Shown: positions 8,386-16,600 of the stretch, piece after piece | How the letters are laid out: every line of letters begins with the position of its first letter | Numbering within the stretch: the stretch's first letter is position 1 | From: Bryobacteraceae bacterium | GTDB taxonomy: Bacteria; Acidobacteriota; Terriglobia; Bryobacterales; Bryobacteraceae | Length of the DNA stretch: 30,477 nt | NCBI GenBank assembly: GCA_030039005.1 | Contig: JASHQT010000612.1 | Coordinates: 1-30,477, forward strand | Direction: 5' to 3' | Notes under the pieces: generated by a model | Seen by the model: the letters and a program-made list of their open reading frames with translations, nothing else | Databases searched by the model: none | Told to the model about the DNA's origin: nothing | Program-made: the position numbers and the translations under genes

Positions 8386-9050
8386 CGCACCGCCTCGGTC
8401 TTTTCCTGAACCGACTCCCACTTCGTGGCAGCGCGCTGCAGTTTCGGATGGCTGACCAGCAGATGCCACAGCACCGCGCACAGGCCTTCAGTGTGCGGCG
8501 TCACTCGGTCCGGCGCAAGCGCCGGGATGAGGATGCATTCCTCGGCGATCTGCTTGGTAAATCCGCCGTTGCGGCCCACGATTCCGAAGATGTGCGCGCC
8601 GGCTTCGGACGCGGTTTCAAGCGCCCGGACAATGTTCACCGATACGTTCTTTTCTCGGCTTCCTCCCCCTACCGAGAAGACCAGCACGCCGTCGCGCGCC
8701 GAGATGCGCGAGCCTTTGAGCCAGGCGGCGAAGCAGGTTTCCCAGCCTTCGTCGTTGGCCCGGGCGGTCAGCTCCGAGACGTTGTCGGTGGGCGCATAAG
8801 CTTCAAAACCGCACAGTTTCCGAAAATCGTTCACCGCGTGGCCGGCGTGCCCGGCCGACCCGCCGACGCCCAGGATAAATAATCGCCCACCCAGTTCGCG
8901 CACCCGCTCGAGGCCCGCGGCCATGCGTTCAATCGAATCGAGATCCACTTGTTCAAGAATCGTGATCGATTCGGCGATGAACGTAGCCGCAAAGTTAGTG
9001 TGAGGAGCGGGCTCCCGCAGAGCTTCCTGAAGGACGCTGAGACTGGTCAC
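8382..9050 (-). CDS. SIS-domain sugar isomerase, phosphoheptose isomerase-like
   Basis: 222 residues, GTG start at 9048-9050. The SIS fold is shown by LFILGVGGSAGHAGHAVNDF (phosphosugar-binding glycine/serine loop), the later VFSVGGGSREKNVSVN and IFGIVGRNGGFTKQIAEECI, then CAVLWHLLVSHPKL at the C-terminus. The pattern is nearest to GmhA-type sedoheptulose-7-phosphate isomerases, though the loop differs from classic GmhA (GHAGHAVND rather than ADAQHFAAE). It is 36 bases after the GT2 stop and its TGA overlaps the ATG of the epimerase. Together with the GmhB-like phosphatase it suggests heptose phosphate synthesis; a kinase and a nucleotidyltransferase would still be needed and are not in this window. 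Confidence 0.82.
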   Translation of the reverse strand: MTSLSVLQEALREPAPHTNFAATFIAESITILEQVDLDSIERMAAGLERVRELGGRLFILGVGGSAGHAGHAVNDFRKLCGFEAYAPTDNVSELTARANDEGWETCFAAWLKGSRISARDGVLVFSVGGGSREKNVSVNIVRALETASEAGAHIFGIVGRNGGFTKQIAEECILIPALAPDRVTPHTEGLCAVLWHLLVSHPKLQRAATKWESVQEKTEAVR

Positions 9051-9086
9051 TCTAACTTTACCCCGGAGAGCGCGATCTCCTGATTC

Positions 9087-9797
9087 CTAATCGGCTGAAA
9101 CCACGTGCTTGTTTAGAGTGGAGAATCTGGCCGGAACCAGGCGCAGGATGCGGCGGAAAGTCCACACCATAGAGGACCAACGGTGCAGTGTCGTTTCGCC
9201 GATTCTTTGCCCATATGGAATGAAAATTTCGCGCATTTTGAAGCCCTGGAGCACCGGTTTGAGCAGCAATTCCACGGGCAGGGCCGGACCCCTGGCATCG
9301 AACTGGACATCGCGGATCACGCGATGGCTATAGGCGCGCATCCCGGAATGCAGGTCCGTGGACTTGACGCCCGTGAGCAGCCATCCCGTGACCGCAAACA
9401 GCCAGTTCGCGAGGTAATTGGCGAACGGCATGGTGGCCGGCCGCCGCTCCAGGCGCGAGGCATTCACCAGGTCGCATTCGCCCGAAAGGACCATGTCGGC
9501 GATGCGGGGGATCTCAGAAGCCGGGTAAGTGCCGTCGCAATCGAGCGTTACCACTACGTCGCCGGCGCACTCCTGGAGCACGCGGCCCATGGCGCGGCCG
9601 TAGCCCTGGGGCGGGAATTGCCGTATGACTCGCGCGCCTTGCCCGGCGGCGATGACCGGCGTTGCATCGCGGCTCGAATCGACGATCACGATCTCATATT
9701 CTCGGCCGCGCAGGGCGTCCGAGATGTCTTCAATGACGCGCGCGACCGCCTTTTCCTCGTTCATGGTGATCATCGCGACCGAGATGAGGTGGCTCAT
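9087..9797 (-). CDS. Glycosyltransferase family 2, dolichyl-phosphate-mannose synthase-like
   Basis: 236 residues from the ATG at 9795-9797. A longer frame exists but the GT-A domain begins directly here (LISVAMITMNEEKAV). Later motifs are IVIVDSSRDAT, TLDCDGTYP (metal-binding DCD at about 86-88), then DLVNASRL and LHSGMRAYSHRVI, the usual order in DPM1/DPG synthase-like enzymes. There is a moderately hydrophobic segment (LANWLFAVTGWLLTGV) but no strong C-terminal membrane anchor. It probably transfers a sugar to a lipid carrier or a growing polysaccharide. It lies between the TylF-like methyltransferase and the SIS isomerase in the same operon. Confidence 0.88.
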   Translation of the reverse strand: MSHLISVAMITMNEEKAVARVIEDISDALRGREYEIVIVDSSRDATPVIAAGQGARVIRQFPPQGYGRAMGRVLQECAGDVVVTLDCDGTYPASEIPRIADMVLSGECDLVNASRLERRPATMPFANYLANWLFAVTGWLLTGVKSTDLHSGMRAYSHRVIRDVQFDARGPALPVELLLKPVLQGFKMREIFIPYGQRIGETTLHRWSSMVWTFRRILRLVPARFSTLNKHVVSAD

Positions 9798-9865
9798 ATA
9801 AGGAACCTGATCAACTATTCGGCGCGATGGGGGTTGGGGATTAGGATTCCCGTCCGACTTTTGCT

Positions 9866-10630
9866 CTATTTCGCGGAAAAGGCCCCGAGAGCGCTTAGAT
9901 CGCGACTCTCCTCCTTCGCGGGCTGCGTGTGCGAAATAGACGTGATCCTTAGCGCTACCTGGAAGCGAGCATACGCCAGATATTGATACTCGACGTGGCA
10001 CCTCTGCACGAGTTCCGAAAACGCGCGAAACTCGTGGGCCTGCCAGTTCGGATAGTTGAAGTATTCATCGAAGACAATGATAGTGCCGGGCACGATGCGA
10101 CCCTGCAAGCATTCCAATACGCAGCGGGCGGGCTCGTATAAGTCGCAGTCGATGTGTATGAAGGCCGCAGGACCTGGATTCTGTTCGAGCCAGCCGGGCA
10201 GCGTGTCAGCAAACAAACCGGCATGAAGAATCACGTTAGCGGGCACTTTCGGGGCGCGGCCTTGAAGATCGAATCTGAAATTGTCCCCGTTCCAATCCTC
10301 TTTAAGGCCGTGGAAACTATCAAAACCGTGCACAGCCTGCGACGGGCCGACCTGGCTCGCGATGAACGTAATCGTACCGCCCTTGTACACGCCGAATTCG
10401 AGGTAATAACCCCGAACGGAGACTTTGCCGAGCGCAGTCGCCAGCACCTCGCGCGAACTTTCCATCCCGACCGCCGTCCGCATGTATTTTTGTGCGTACT
10501 GAACGCTCTCTTCGAGCGCGATCTTTTTCATTTCGCGCGCCGGATGAAGGCGAGGGAAGTCCCAATAGTCCTGCAGCCTGAACATCCATTTTTGGATCGC
10601 CGTCTTTAATCGAAAACTGGCAATGAACAT
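9866..10630 (-). CDS. TylF/MycF-like SAM-dependent O-methyltransferase
   Basis: 254 residues. The central Rossmann region has YYLEFGVYKGGTITFIA (SAM loop, about 76-91), HGFDSFHGLKEDW (about 101-113), FIHIDCDLYEP with a metal-binding DxD at about 161-163, and IIVFDEYFNYPNWQAHEFRAF, all typical of the TylF family. Characterised members methylate deoxysugar hydroxyls of macrolides and similar glycosides using Mg2+; in polysaccharide loci they methylate surface sugars. It sits 11 bases after the stop of the preceding methyltransferase, so it is in the same operon. The ATG at 10628-10630 has no strong ribosome-binding site, which fits translation by coupling. Confidence 0.85.
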   Translation of the reverse strand: MFIASFRLKTAIQKWMFRLQDYWDFPRLHPAREMKKIALEESVQYAQKYMRTAVGMESSREVLATALGKVSVRGYYLEFGVYKGGTITFIASQVGPSQAVHGFDSFHGLKEDWNGDNFRFDLQGRAPKVPANVILHAGLFADTLPGWLEQNPGPAAFIHIDCDLYEPARCVLECLQGRIVPGTIIVFDEYFNYPNWQAHEFRAFSELVQRCHVEYQYLAYARFQVALRITSISHTQPAKEESRDLSALGAFSAK

Positions 10631-10641
10631 AGGGGGATCGC

Positions 10642-11529
10642 TTATCGGCCCGCCGGTACCTCCGTTACAATCTCCGCGGATTCACGGTGTGGAACCTCAT
10701 GATTCAGCCGTGTGCTATCTCCTCCGAGTGCGGCCAGGTCTTCCGGCACCTGATTAACTGCGGCTGGGGCGGGAACCGACGCTGTCTTCGCCAGAACCAC
10801 GAACTGGAACGCGAGCATGCCCGGCCACAAGCTGCAGATCGCGCGTTCCAGAGGATAGAGCAGCCGCATATAGGAGCGATAGGGCGCGGAATCCATGATG
10901 GAGGGCGAGTCGCCCTGCTGCGCGGTTTGCGATCCTCCTCCATACGTCCGCTTGATCAGTGGAACGAAGGGACGAAGGATGCCTGGTGTAACGCGACTGT
11001 GGCTCACGATGAGGCCGGCGTCGCTCAAGAAGCGCCGGAAGCTGCGGCGAGTGAAGAATCGCAGGTGGGTGCGATCCAGAGTTCCCGTGTCGCCATACTC
11101 GAACCTGCCGAGAAAGAGCGCCAGACGCACGTTCCAGATGGCGACGTTGGGCAGCGAGATCAGGATCCGGCCGTCCGGCGCGAGCAGCCGGTAGTGCCGC
11201 AGGAGGACGTCCATCGGATCCGGCAGGTGCTCCAACATATCTGAAAACAGAATTACGTCGAAGTGTTGCCGGCGGTAGAAGGGATAATCCTCCGGGCGGG
11301 TGACGTCGGCAACGTAGGCCTCTGCAAGACGGCTCTTGGCCTTCTCGATGGAGCTCACCGACAGGTCCACTCCCACCACGCGATGCCCATGGGCTCGATA
11401 CAATTCCGCTTCGTGCACACCCGAGCCGCATCCGACGTCCAGCACGCGCAGACCCCCGGGCAGGGCTTCGAGGATCCGCGAAATCTCGGGATTCGCGATT
11501 TCGAAATAGGGCCGTTTCGTGGGCTTCAT
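10642..11529 (-). CDS. Class I SAM-dependent methyltransferase
   Basis: 295 residues from the ATG at 11527-11529, overlapping the TGA of the flavoenzyme gene (ATGA). Motif I is LDVGCGSGVHE (about 30-40), followed by VVGVDLS, YVADVTRPEDYPF, FDVILFSDMLEHLPDP and LLAPDGRILISLPNVA, the standard order of Methyltransf_11/23 enzymes. The segment after the core (GDTGTLDRTHLRFFTRRSFRR) is common in methyltransferases of O-antigen and exopolysaccharide loci. Acceptor unknown, presumably a sugar or lipid-linked sugar. The Pro/Ala-rich C-terminal tail of about 45 residues is not conserved-looking. The longer upstream frame overlaps the neighbouring gene and is a shadow. Confidence 0.87.
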   Translation of the reverse strand: MKPTKRPYFEIANPEISRILEALPGGLRVLDVGCGSGVHEAELYRAHGHRVVGVDLSVSSIEKAKSRLAEAYVADVTRPEDYPFYRRQHFDVILFSDMLEHLPDPMDVLLRHYRLLAPDGRILISLPNVAIWNVRLALFLGRFEYGDTGTLDRTHLRFFTRRSFRRFLSDAGLIVSHSRVTPGILRPFVPLIKRTYGGGSQTAQQGDSPSIMDSAPYRSYMRLLYPLERAICSLWPGMLAFQFVVLAKTASVPAPAAVNQVPEDLAALGGDSTRLNHEVPHRESAEIVTEVPAGR

Positions 11530-12863
11530 ATCGTGACTTCGACGGGCGCGGACACCGCAGGAGTGGACCGGTGCACTTCCCGATTCAGCCGCTCGGCGAC
11601 CTTCCGCGCTCGCTCGATGCACACGTCCATGTTGATGTACTCGAACTCGGCCACCCGACCGCACAGCGCGATGCCGATCCCCTCGAAGTAGGCCTTGGCC
11701 TTCTTCAAATGGCGGCGGCAATCGTCGTTCTGGACTACGTAGCCGTACTTGGTCCGGATCACGCGCGAATAACAGACTTCCGAGCGGCGCGCCAGGTCCA
11801 TATTTTCGAGATCGCCCACCACGTCCGCGAGCAGCTCCGCGTCCGTCATCTCGTGCGTGCCATCGCCCGGATTGGTCGTAATTTCGGCCTGAATGATGGA
11901 CTGGCCGCGCGGCGCGTTGTGCGGGCTGAACGCCGCCGGAAACGAAAGCCGATGAAAGCGGATCTCGGGATCGGGCACGTAGATCGCCGTGTAGTCGGGC
12001 ACGCGCGCGGCCGCCAGACCTACCGAAACGGTCACCAGCGAGTTGTAGCGCAGCGCGTTGACTGCTTCCAGAACCTCGGGCGGCGTTCCATAGAGCGCCG
12101 CGGCAAGCTCCTGGATCGGAATGGTGCAGACCAGCGCGTCATAGCAGCGCGTCGCGCGACCGTTCGAAACGCACCAGGTGGCGCCCTCGCGCCAGATGCG
12201 CTCGACATTGAAATCCGAGATTACGGTGCGCACTCGCTCGGCCATCGCGCGCGGCAGCGATTCGATCCCGCCCTGTGCCGGGTAATGAAAATAGAGCTGG
12301 TGCGTGTAGCCTTCGGTTTCGACGCCCACTGCGGCCTTGATCACATCTTCCACTGGCGGCTTGGGAACGCGACCTTCGATCCATTCCAGTCCCAACTCCT
12401 CGGCGGGAACGTTCCAGATTTTCTCGTTGTAGGGGATCAGATATTTTTCCGCGAGGCCTTTGCCGAAGTGGTGATAGATCCACTCTTTGAAATTGGTGCG
12501 AGGCGGCGGGTAATCGTTCTGGATGTAGTGATACAGGCACTCGAAACGATCCTGCGGCTCCAGATCGTAGAGGCCGTTTTCGAACGGATATTTTACGTAA
12601 CGGCCTTGGTAGAAAATCTTGTTGTTGCGGCGGGCACGGTGGACGTTTTTGCCGAGCAGGCCGACCATGTAGTCCACCATCTGCTGGTTGCGCGAGAAGA
12701 TGATGTGCGGGCCGCCGGCATCGTAGGTGAAGCCCTGCTCTTGAACCGTCTGGCAGTGACCGCCGGAGCGCGATTCTTTCTCAAGCACCTCGCAATCGCG
12801 CTCGAGATGCGCGGCGACGGTGAGCCCGGCCAGTCCGCCACCTAAGATTCCAATAGCCATCAT
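11526..12863 (-). CDS. FAD-dependent UDP-galactopyranose mutase-like oxidoreductase
   Basis: 445 residues with an N-terminal FAD dinucleotide motif (IGILGGGLAGLTVAAHLE, then EVLEKESRSGGHCQT) and AGGPHIIFSRNQQM, as in the UDP-galactopyranose mutase and amine-oxidase superfamily. The middle contains YNEKIWNVPAEELGLEWIEG, a stretch typical of bacterial UGM-like proteins in polysaccharide loci, and the C-terminus has IALCGRVAEFEYINMDVCIE, the last FAD-binding strand. True UGM converts UDP-galactopyranose to the furanose form; many relatives in such clusters have unproved substrates. It starts 46 bases after the PEP-CTERM gene and is the first gene of the sugar operon, ending in an ATGA overlap with the methyltransferase. 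The start is MM (ATGATG at 12858-12863). Confidence 0.82.
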   Translation of the reverse strand: MMAIGILGGGLAGLTVAAHLERDCEVLEKESRSGGHCQTVQEQGFTYDAGGPHIIFSRNQQMVDYMVGLLGKNVHRARRNNKIFYQGRYVKYPFENGLYDLEPQDRFECLYHYIQNDYPPPRTNFKEWIYHHFGKGLAEKYLIPYNEKIWNVPAEELGLEWIEGRVPKPPVEDVIKAAVGVETEGYTHQLYFHYPAQGGIESLPRAMAERVRTVISDFNVERIWREGATWCVSNGRATRCYDALVCTIPIQELAAALYGTPPEVLEAVNALRYNSLVTVSVGLAAARVPDYTAIYVPDPEIRFHRLSFPAAFSPHNAPRGQSIIQAEITTNPGDGTHEMTDAELLADVVGDLENMDLARRSEVCYSRVIRTKYGYVVQNDDCRRHLKKAKAYFEGIGIALCGRVAEFEYINMDVCIERARKVAERLNREVHRSTPAVSAPVEVTI

Positions 12864-12908
12864 CCATGATTTCGGATGATTGGCGAGCGTTCTATAGGGC
12901 GTCTTTTT

Positions 12909-13601
12909 TCAAGCCAGACGGCGCCGTCGGATGAACCAGGCGCCAAGCAGGATCGCGGCGGCTAGCGGTAACGCGGTGGAAGGTTCAGGAACAGCGGAGG
13001 GGGTTTGAATGTCGATGGTCCCACTCTCAAACTCGTCGACGTTGATCGTTTCATAGCCGCCGGCACAAGAGCATGGACCGGCCAGGTTGTTTTCATCGGC
13101 GAGGACTCCGTCAATAAAAGCCGAGAACGTCACGGGAATGGAACCAGGGGTGGCCGTCGCTGAAACATCGAACAATACGTCTCCCAAGGCGACAGAATCC
13201 CCGGCTCCAATCGTCACGCCCGTCCCATCGTTGGTGGCGTCGCTGGCGTCCAAGTACTGCCCAGAGTCGATGTTCAACGTGAGCCCGTTTTGGCTGTCGA
13301 ACGAATTACTGAGAGGAAAGATGTAGGGAGTGGCACCGGTATTGAAATCGGCACCGGTGAGGGTGATGTCGCTATAACCGGCAACACCGGCGTCTACGGC
13401 GACTTCGAAATCGAATGCTGAAACCGAGATTGCCGAGCTCCCGCTGTTGGTCATCACGACATCGAACGAGTCGCCTGTGTCCCCAAGATTGGCCGTGGTG
13501 GACGTTGGTTCTATGGAAAAAATGATGTCGGCGCGGGCCGAAGAGCAGAATAAACCGACAGCGCAACTCGCGGCTAAAATTCCAAGCGTGTACCTGTTCA
13601 T
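12909..13601 (-). CDS. PEP-CTERM surface protein with possible cohesin-like ectodomain
   Basis: 230 residues. The N-terminus is a signal peptide (TLGILAASCAVGLFCSSARA). The C-terminus is a textbook PEP-CTERM signal: VPEP, then a hydrophobic helix (ALPLAAAILLGAWFI) and RRRR, used by exosortase to cleave and process exported proteins. The ectodomain (about 25-200) is Gly/Asp/Ser-rich and beta-like, with LGDTGDSFDVVMTNSG, AFDFEVAVDAG and ALGDVLFDVSATATPG. That order resembles cohesin-type domains of secreted bacterial proteins, but this is a judgement by eye. Its ATG overlaps the TGA of the 1540-residue dockerin protein (ATGA), so the two are co-translated. No exosortase gene is in the window. 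Confidence 0.85.
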   Translation of the reverse strand: MNRYTLGILAASCAVGLFCSSARADIIFSIEPTSTTANLGDTGDSFDVVMTNSGSSAISVSAFDFEVAVDAGVAGYSDITLTGADFNTGATPYIFPLSNSFDSQNGLTLNIDSGQYLDASDATNDGTGVTIGAGDSVALGDVLFDVSATATPGSIPVTFSAFIDGVLADENNLAGPCSCAGGYETINVDEFESGTIDIQTPSAVPEPSTALPLAAAILLGAWFIRRRRLA

Positions 13602-16600
13602 TGCTGTGAATGTCCTTCCTGGGTGCGAACGATCGCGGCGTCGGTGCTGTTCACCACCCCGTCTCCGTTGATGTCGGCGAAGATATTATAGGGGGCGCTC
13701 TCCGCTGCGACCACCTGGGTGAAGTCCAACGAGTTCACCACGCCGTCGCCATTGAAGTCGCCGTACAGGACGCTGAATGATTGCGAAAATCCGGAACCGC
13801 CCGCCAAGGCATTGCCGGCCGAGTCCTTGATGGCGTTGGCCCCGCTGCCGGCCAGAGTGGTGGCCAGCGTCGCGTTGGTGATGCCCGCAAACGTCCAGGT
13901 CAACGTGCTCGTTCCCACGCCGGACAAGCCCGTGGCTGAAATCCCCCCGAGACTGGATGTGTTGGCCGTGGTGATCGGTTGGGAGAATACCACGGTGATT
14001 CCGGTGATGGTCCACGGCAGATGCGCGATGCGCGACGCGCCCAGGAGGTTATAGTTCTCGGCGCCGAAGTCAACGCTATAGCTGACCACGGTCGGCGCGG
14101 TGGTATTGATCACGATGCTCTTGTTGGCGCTCAACGAACCGGCGGCCCCTGGCGCGGGCAGCGTCAGAATCGCCGGCGTACCGCCGGTTGTGATCGTTCC
14201 GCCGTTCAGCGTGAGAGCGTTCGTGGAAGTCGCATCCAATGCCGAACTGTTCTGTCCGGCCGCCACGGTGTAGGTAAACGTGAGCGTGCTGGTGCCGGAG
14301 CCCGAGGTATACGACGCGGTGCCGCCGGAATTCAGAGCCAGCAGCGGCGTGCCCGTCACGCTCACGGTGCTGCTGAAGCTAATCAAAACCGGAATTACCG
14401 CACCTACGCCGTAGGAACCGTTGGCCGCCGTGGACGTGACGTTGGTGATGGTCGCCGCGGCGCTGTTGTTGGTCAGCGAGAATCCCGGATTGGTGGTGAT
14501 CCCGCCGGAAGTGGCGGTCACAGTGTAGGCGCCACCTGTGCCATTGGCCGTAAACGTTTCGCTGAGCTGTCCCGAGCTGTTGCTGCTCGACGTGATGGTA
14601 GTGGTGCCGTTCGAGAAAGTGCCGCTAGCGCCGGACGTGGGCGCGTTGAAGGTGACCGAGGCACCGCTGATCGGCAGGCTGGCGCCATCCTCCACGGTGA
14701 CCACCAAGGGATTGGTGAAGGCCGTGTTCAGATTCGCGCTCTGGCCGCTTCCGCTCGACGCCAGGACTTTGGCCACCGCTTGAGCCACAGTCGCCGTGTC
14801 TGTGTTGCTGCTGACCGTGCCGGAACTGCCGCCGCCGGAAGCGCTCGCGGTATTGGAGACCGACGTTGGAGAAGCAGCTGGCACATTCACCGTCAACTGC
14901 AGTGTGTTGAAAGACGTCCCGCCGTTGACCACCTGACTGGAAGTGCAGCTCACCGAGCTGGTACCCGTGCCGGTGCAACTCCACCCGCTTCCGCTGTAGC
15001 TCGAGAGCGTGTAGGCGTAGGCCACGCCGTTGTTGGTTCCGTTCGGCAGCGAATCGGTCACGGTTGTGGTTCCCGATGTCGCGCCGGAGTTCGCGGCATT
15101 GCTTACCGTGATATTCCAGGTCGCGGTCTGGCCTTGCGTGAAGGTGGACCCAGTGTGATTCTTGCTTACCGACAGGCTGGGCGCGGTAACGATCGTCGTC
15201 GGATCGCTCGCCGTCGGGCTGTTGGAAGCGCCGCCGCCGGAAACCTGCACCTGGTTGGTGATGGAGTTCGTTCCCACCGGCGTCGTGGCGCCGACGTTGA
15301 CGGTCAGCGTGATGGTGTCGCTCTCGCCGGCCGGCATCGCAGTGGTGCGCGTGCAACTGGAGCCGCTGCAGCTCCAATCCGAACCGGTTCCGCCGCCCGA
15401 GTTGGCGGTCTCGCTCATCGAAGCCGCAGTCAGTCCGCTGGGAAGCGTGTCGGTGAGCGTGAGCGTTCCGCCCGTGGGACCAGGGCCCGCGTTTGAAACC
15501 TGGATCGTATACGTACCGCTGCCACCCAGCGTGAAGCTGCCGGTGTGACTCTTAGATATGCTCAGTTCCGGCAGGTTCTCGGTGAGCGCGACGCACCAGG
15601 AGCTGACGGTCCCTAGCGGGTTGTTGGAAGCATCGGCGTACAAGTAGAGACTCCAAGTTCCATTGGCGTCCGTTCCAGCGGGGAAGACGGAGCTGAAGGT
15701 AGACGAACCCACGTTGGTGGCGTAGTTATAGCCGCTGGTGGGCGCGGGCGGGCCGACAAGGGTTCCGCTAGTGCAGTTGCTGACCAGCGACGGGCAGGCC
15801 GGGAACGTATCTTTCGTGGTCGTGCCACCGACGCCATAACTTTGGGGCAAATAAATCCCGGCCGAGGGCTCCGGCGCACCGCCACTGGCACTGTACGGGT
15901 CCGACACCGTGCCGCTATCGGAAATCGTGAAGGCGCCCGAGCTGCCGCCGGAACCACCCACGTTGGAGAAGAAATCAATGTTCGCGTTATTTGGACCGAC
16001 CAACAGAGACGCAACGTTGTCCAGGTTTTCGAAGGAGCCGTTCCCATCGGCGCCCGCCAGCGTCATCTGTACGGCCACGGCGTTCAAAGTGCCCGGCAGA
16101 TTCGAAACGACGATATTGGAAGGGTAGGGCGCGGCGTTGCTCGGTGCGCTGAGGCCGTCTTCATAAGGCACCACGATGGGCGTCGCGCTGCAATAAGTGT
16201 ACACGCTGCCGTTAATAGTAGGCGTTGGCCCCGGGTTATTGATGCGTTGCGCCACGCTCCCGCTGCTGGGACCAAAGGTATTCGTGGAATCCGTGAATTC
16301 GGCGGTGATTTCGAATGTCCCCTCGCCGGTGAATGTGTTGGCCGGAACGCTGAGGGTAGCCTTGCTGTTCGATCCTACGTTGGCTTGTCCGAGCGTAGTG
16401 GAAACGCCGGTGGATGAGGCGGCGACGAACGTCACCGTGCCGGTAGTGGCGGGCGTCACGGTGGCGGTCAGGTTGAAGCTTTGGCTAGTGGAAGCGGTCG
16501 GTGTATCGGAACTCACGGTCGTGGTAGTGCCTGTGCCACCCGAGCCGGTCACGTTGATGCACCAGCCGCCGACCGTGGACGTTCCATTGCCGGTGTTGCC

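Noticed and set aside
11571..12845. 424-codon plus-strand frame opposite the UGM-like gene
   Set aside because: Shadow frame; the minus strand carries the FAD motif and UGM-like signatures.
13979..15496. 505-codon plus-strand frame opposite the giant adhesin
   Set aside because: Arg/Gly/Ala-rich antisense translation of a Ser/Thr/Gly-rich repeat gene; no domain is visible.
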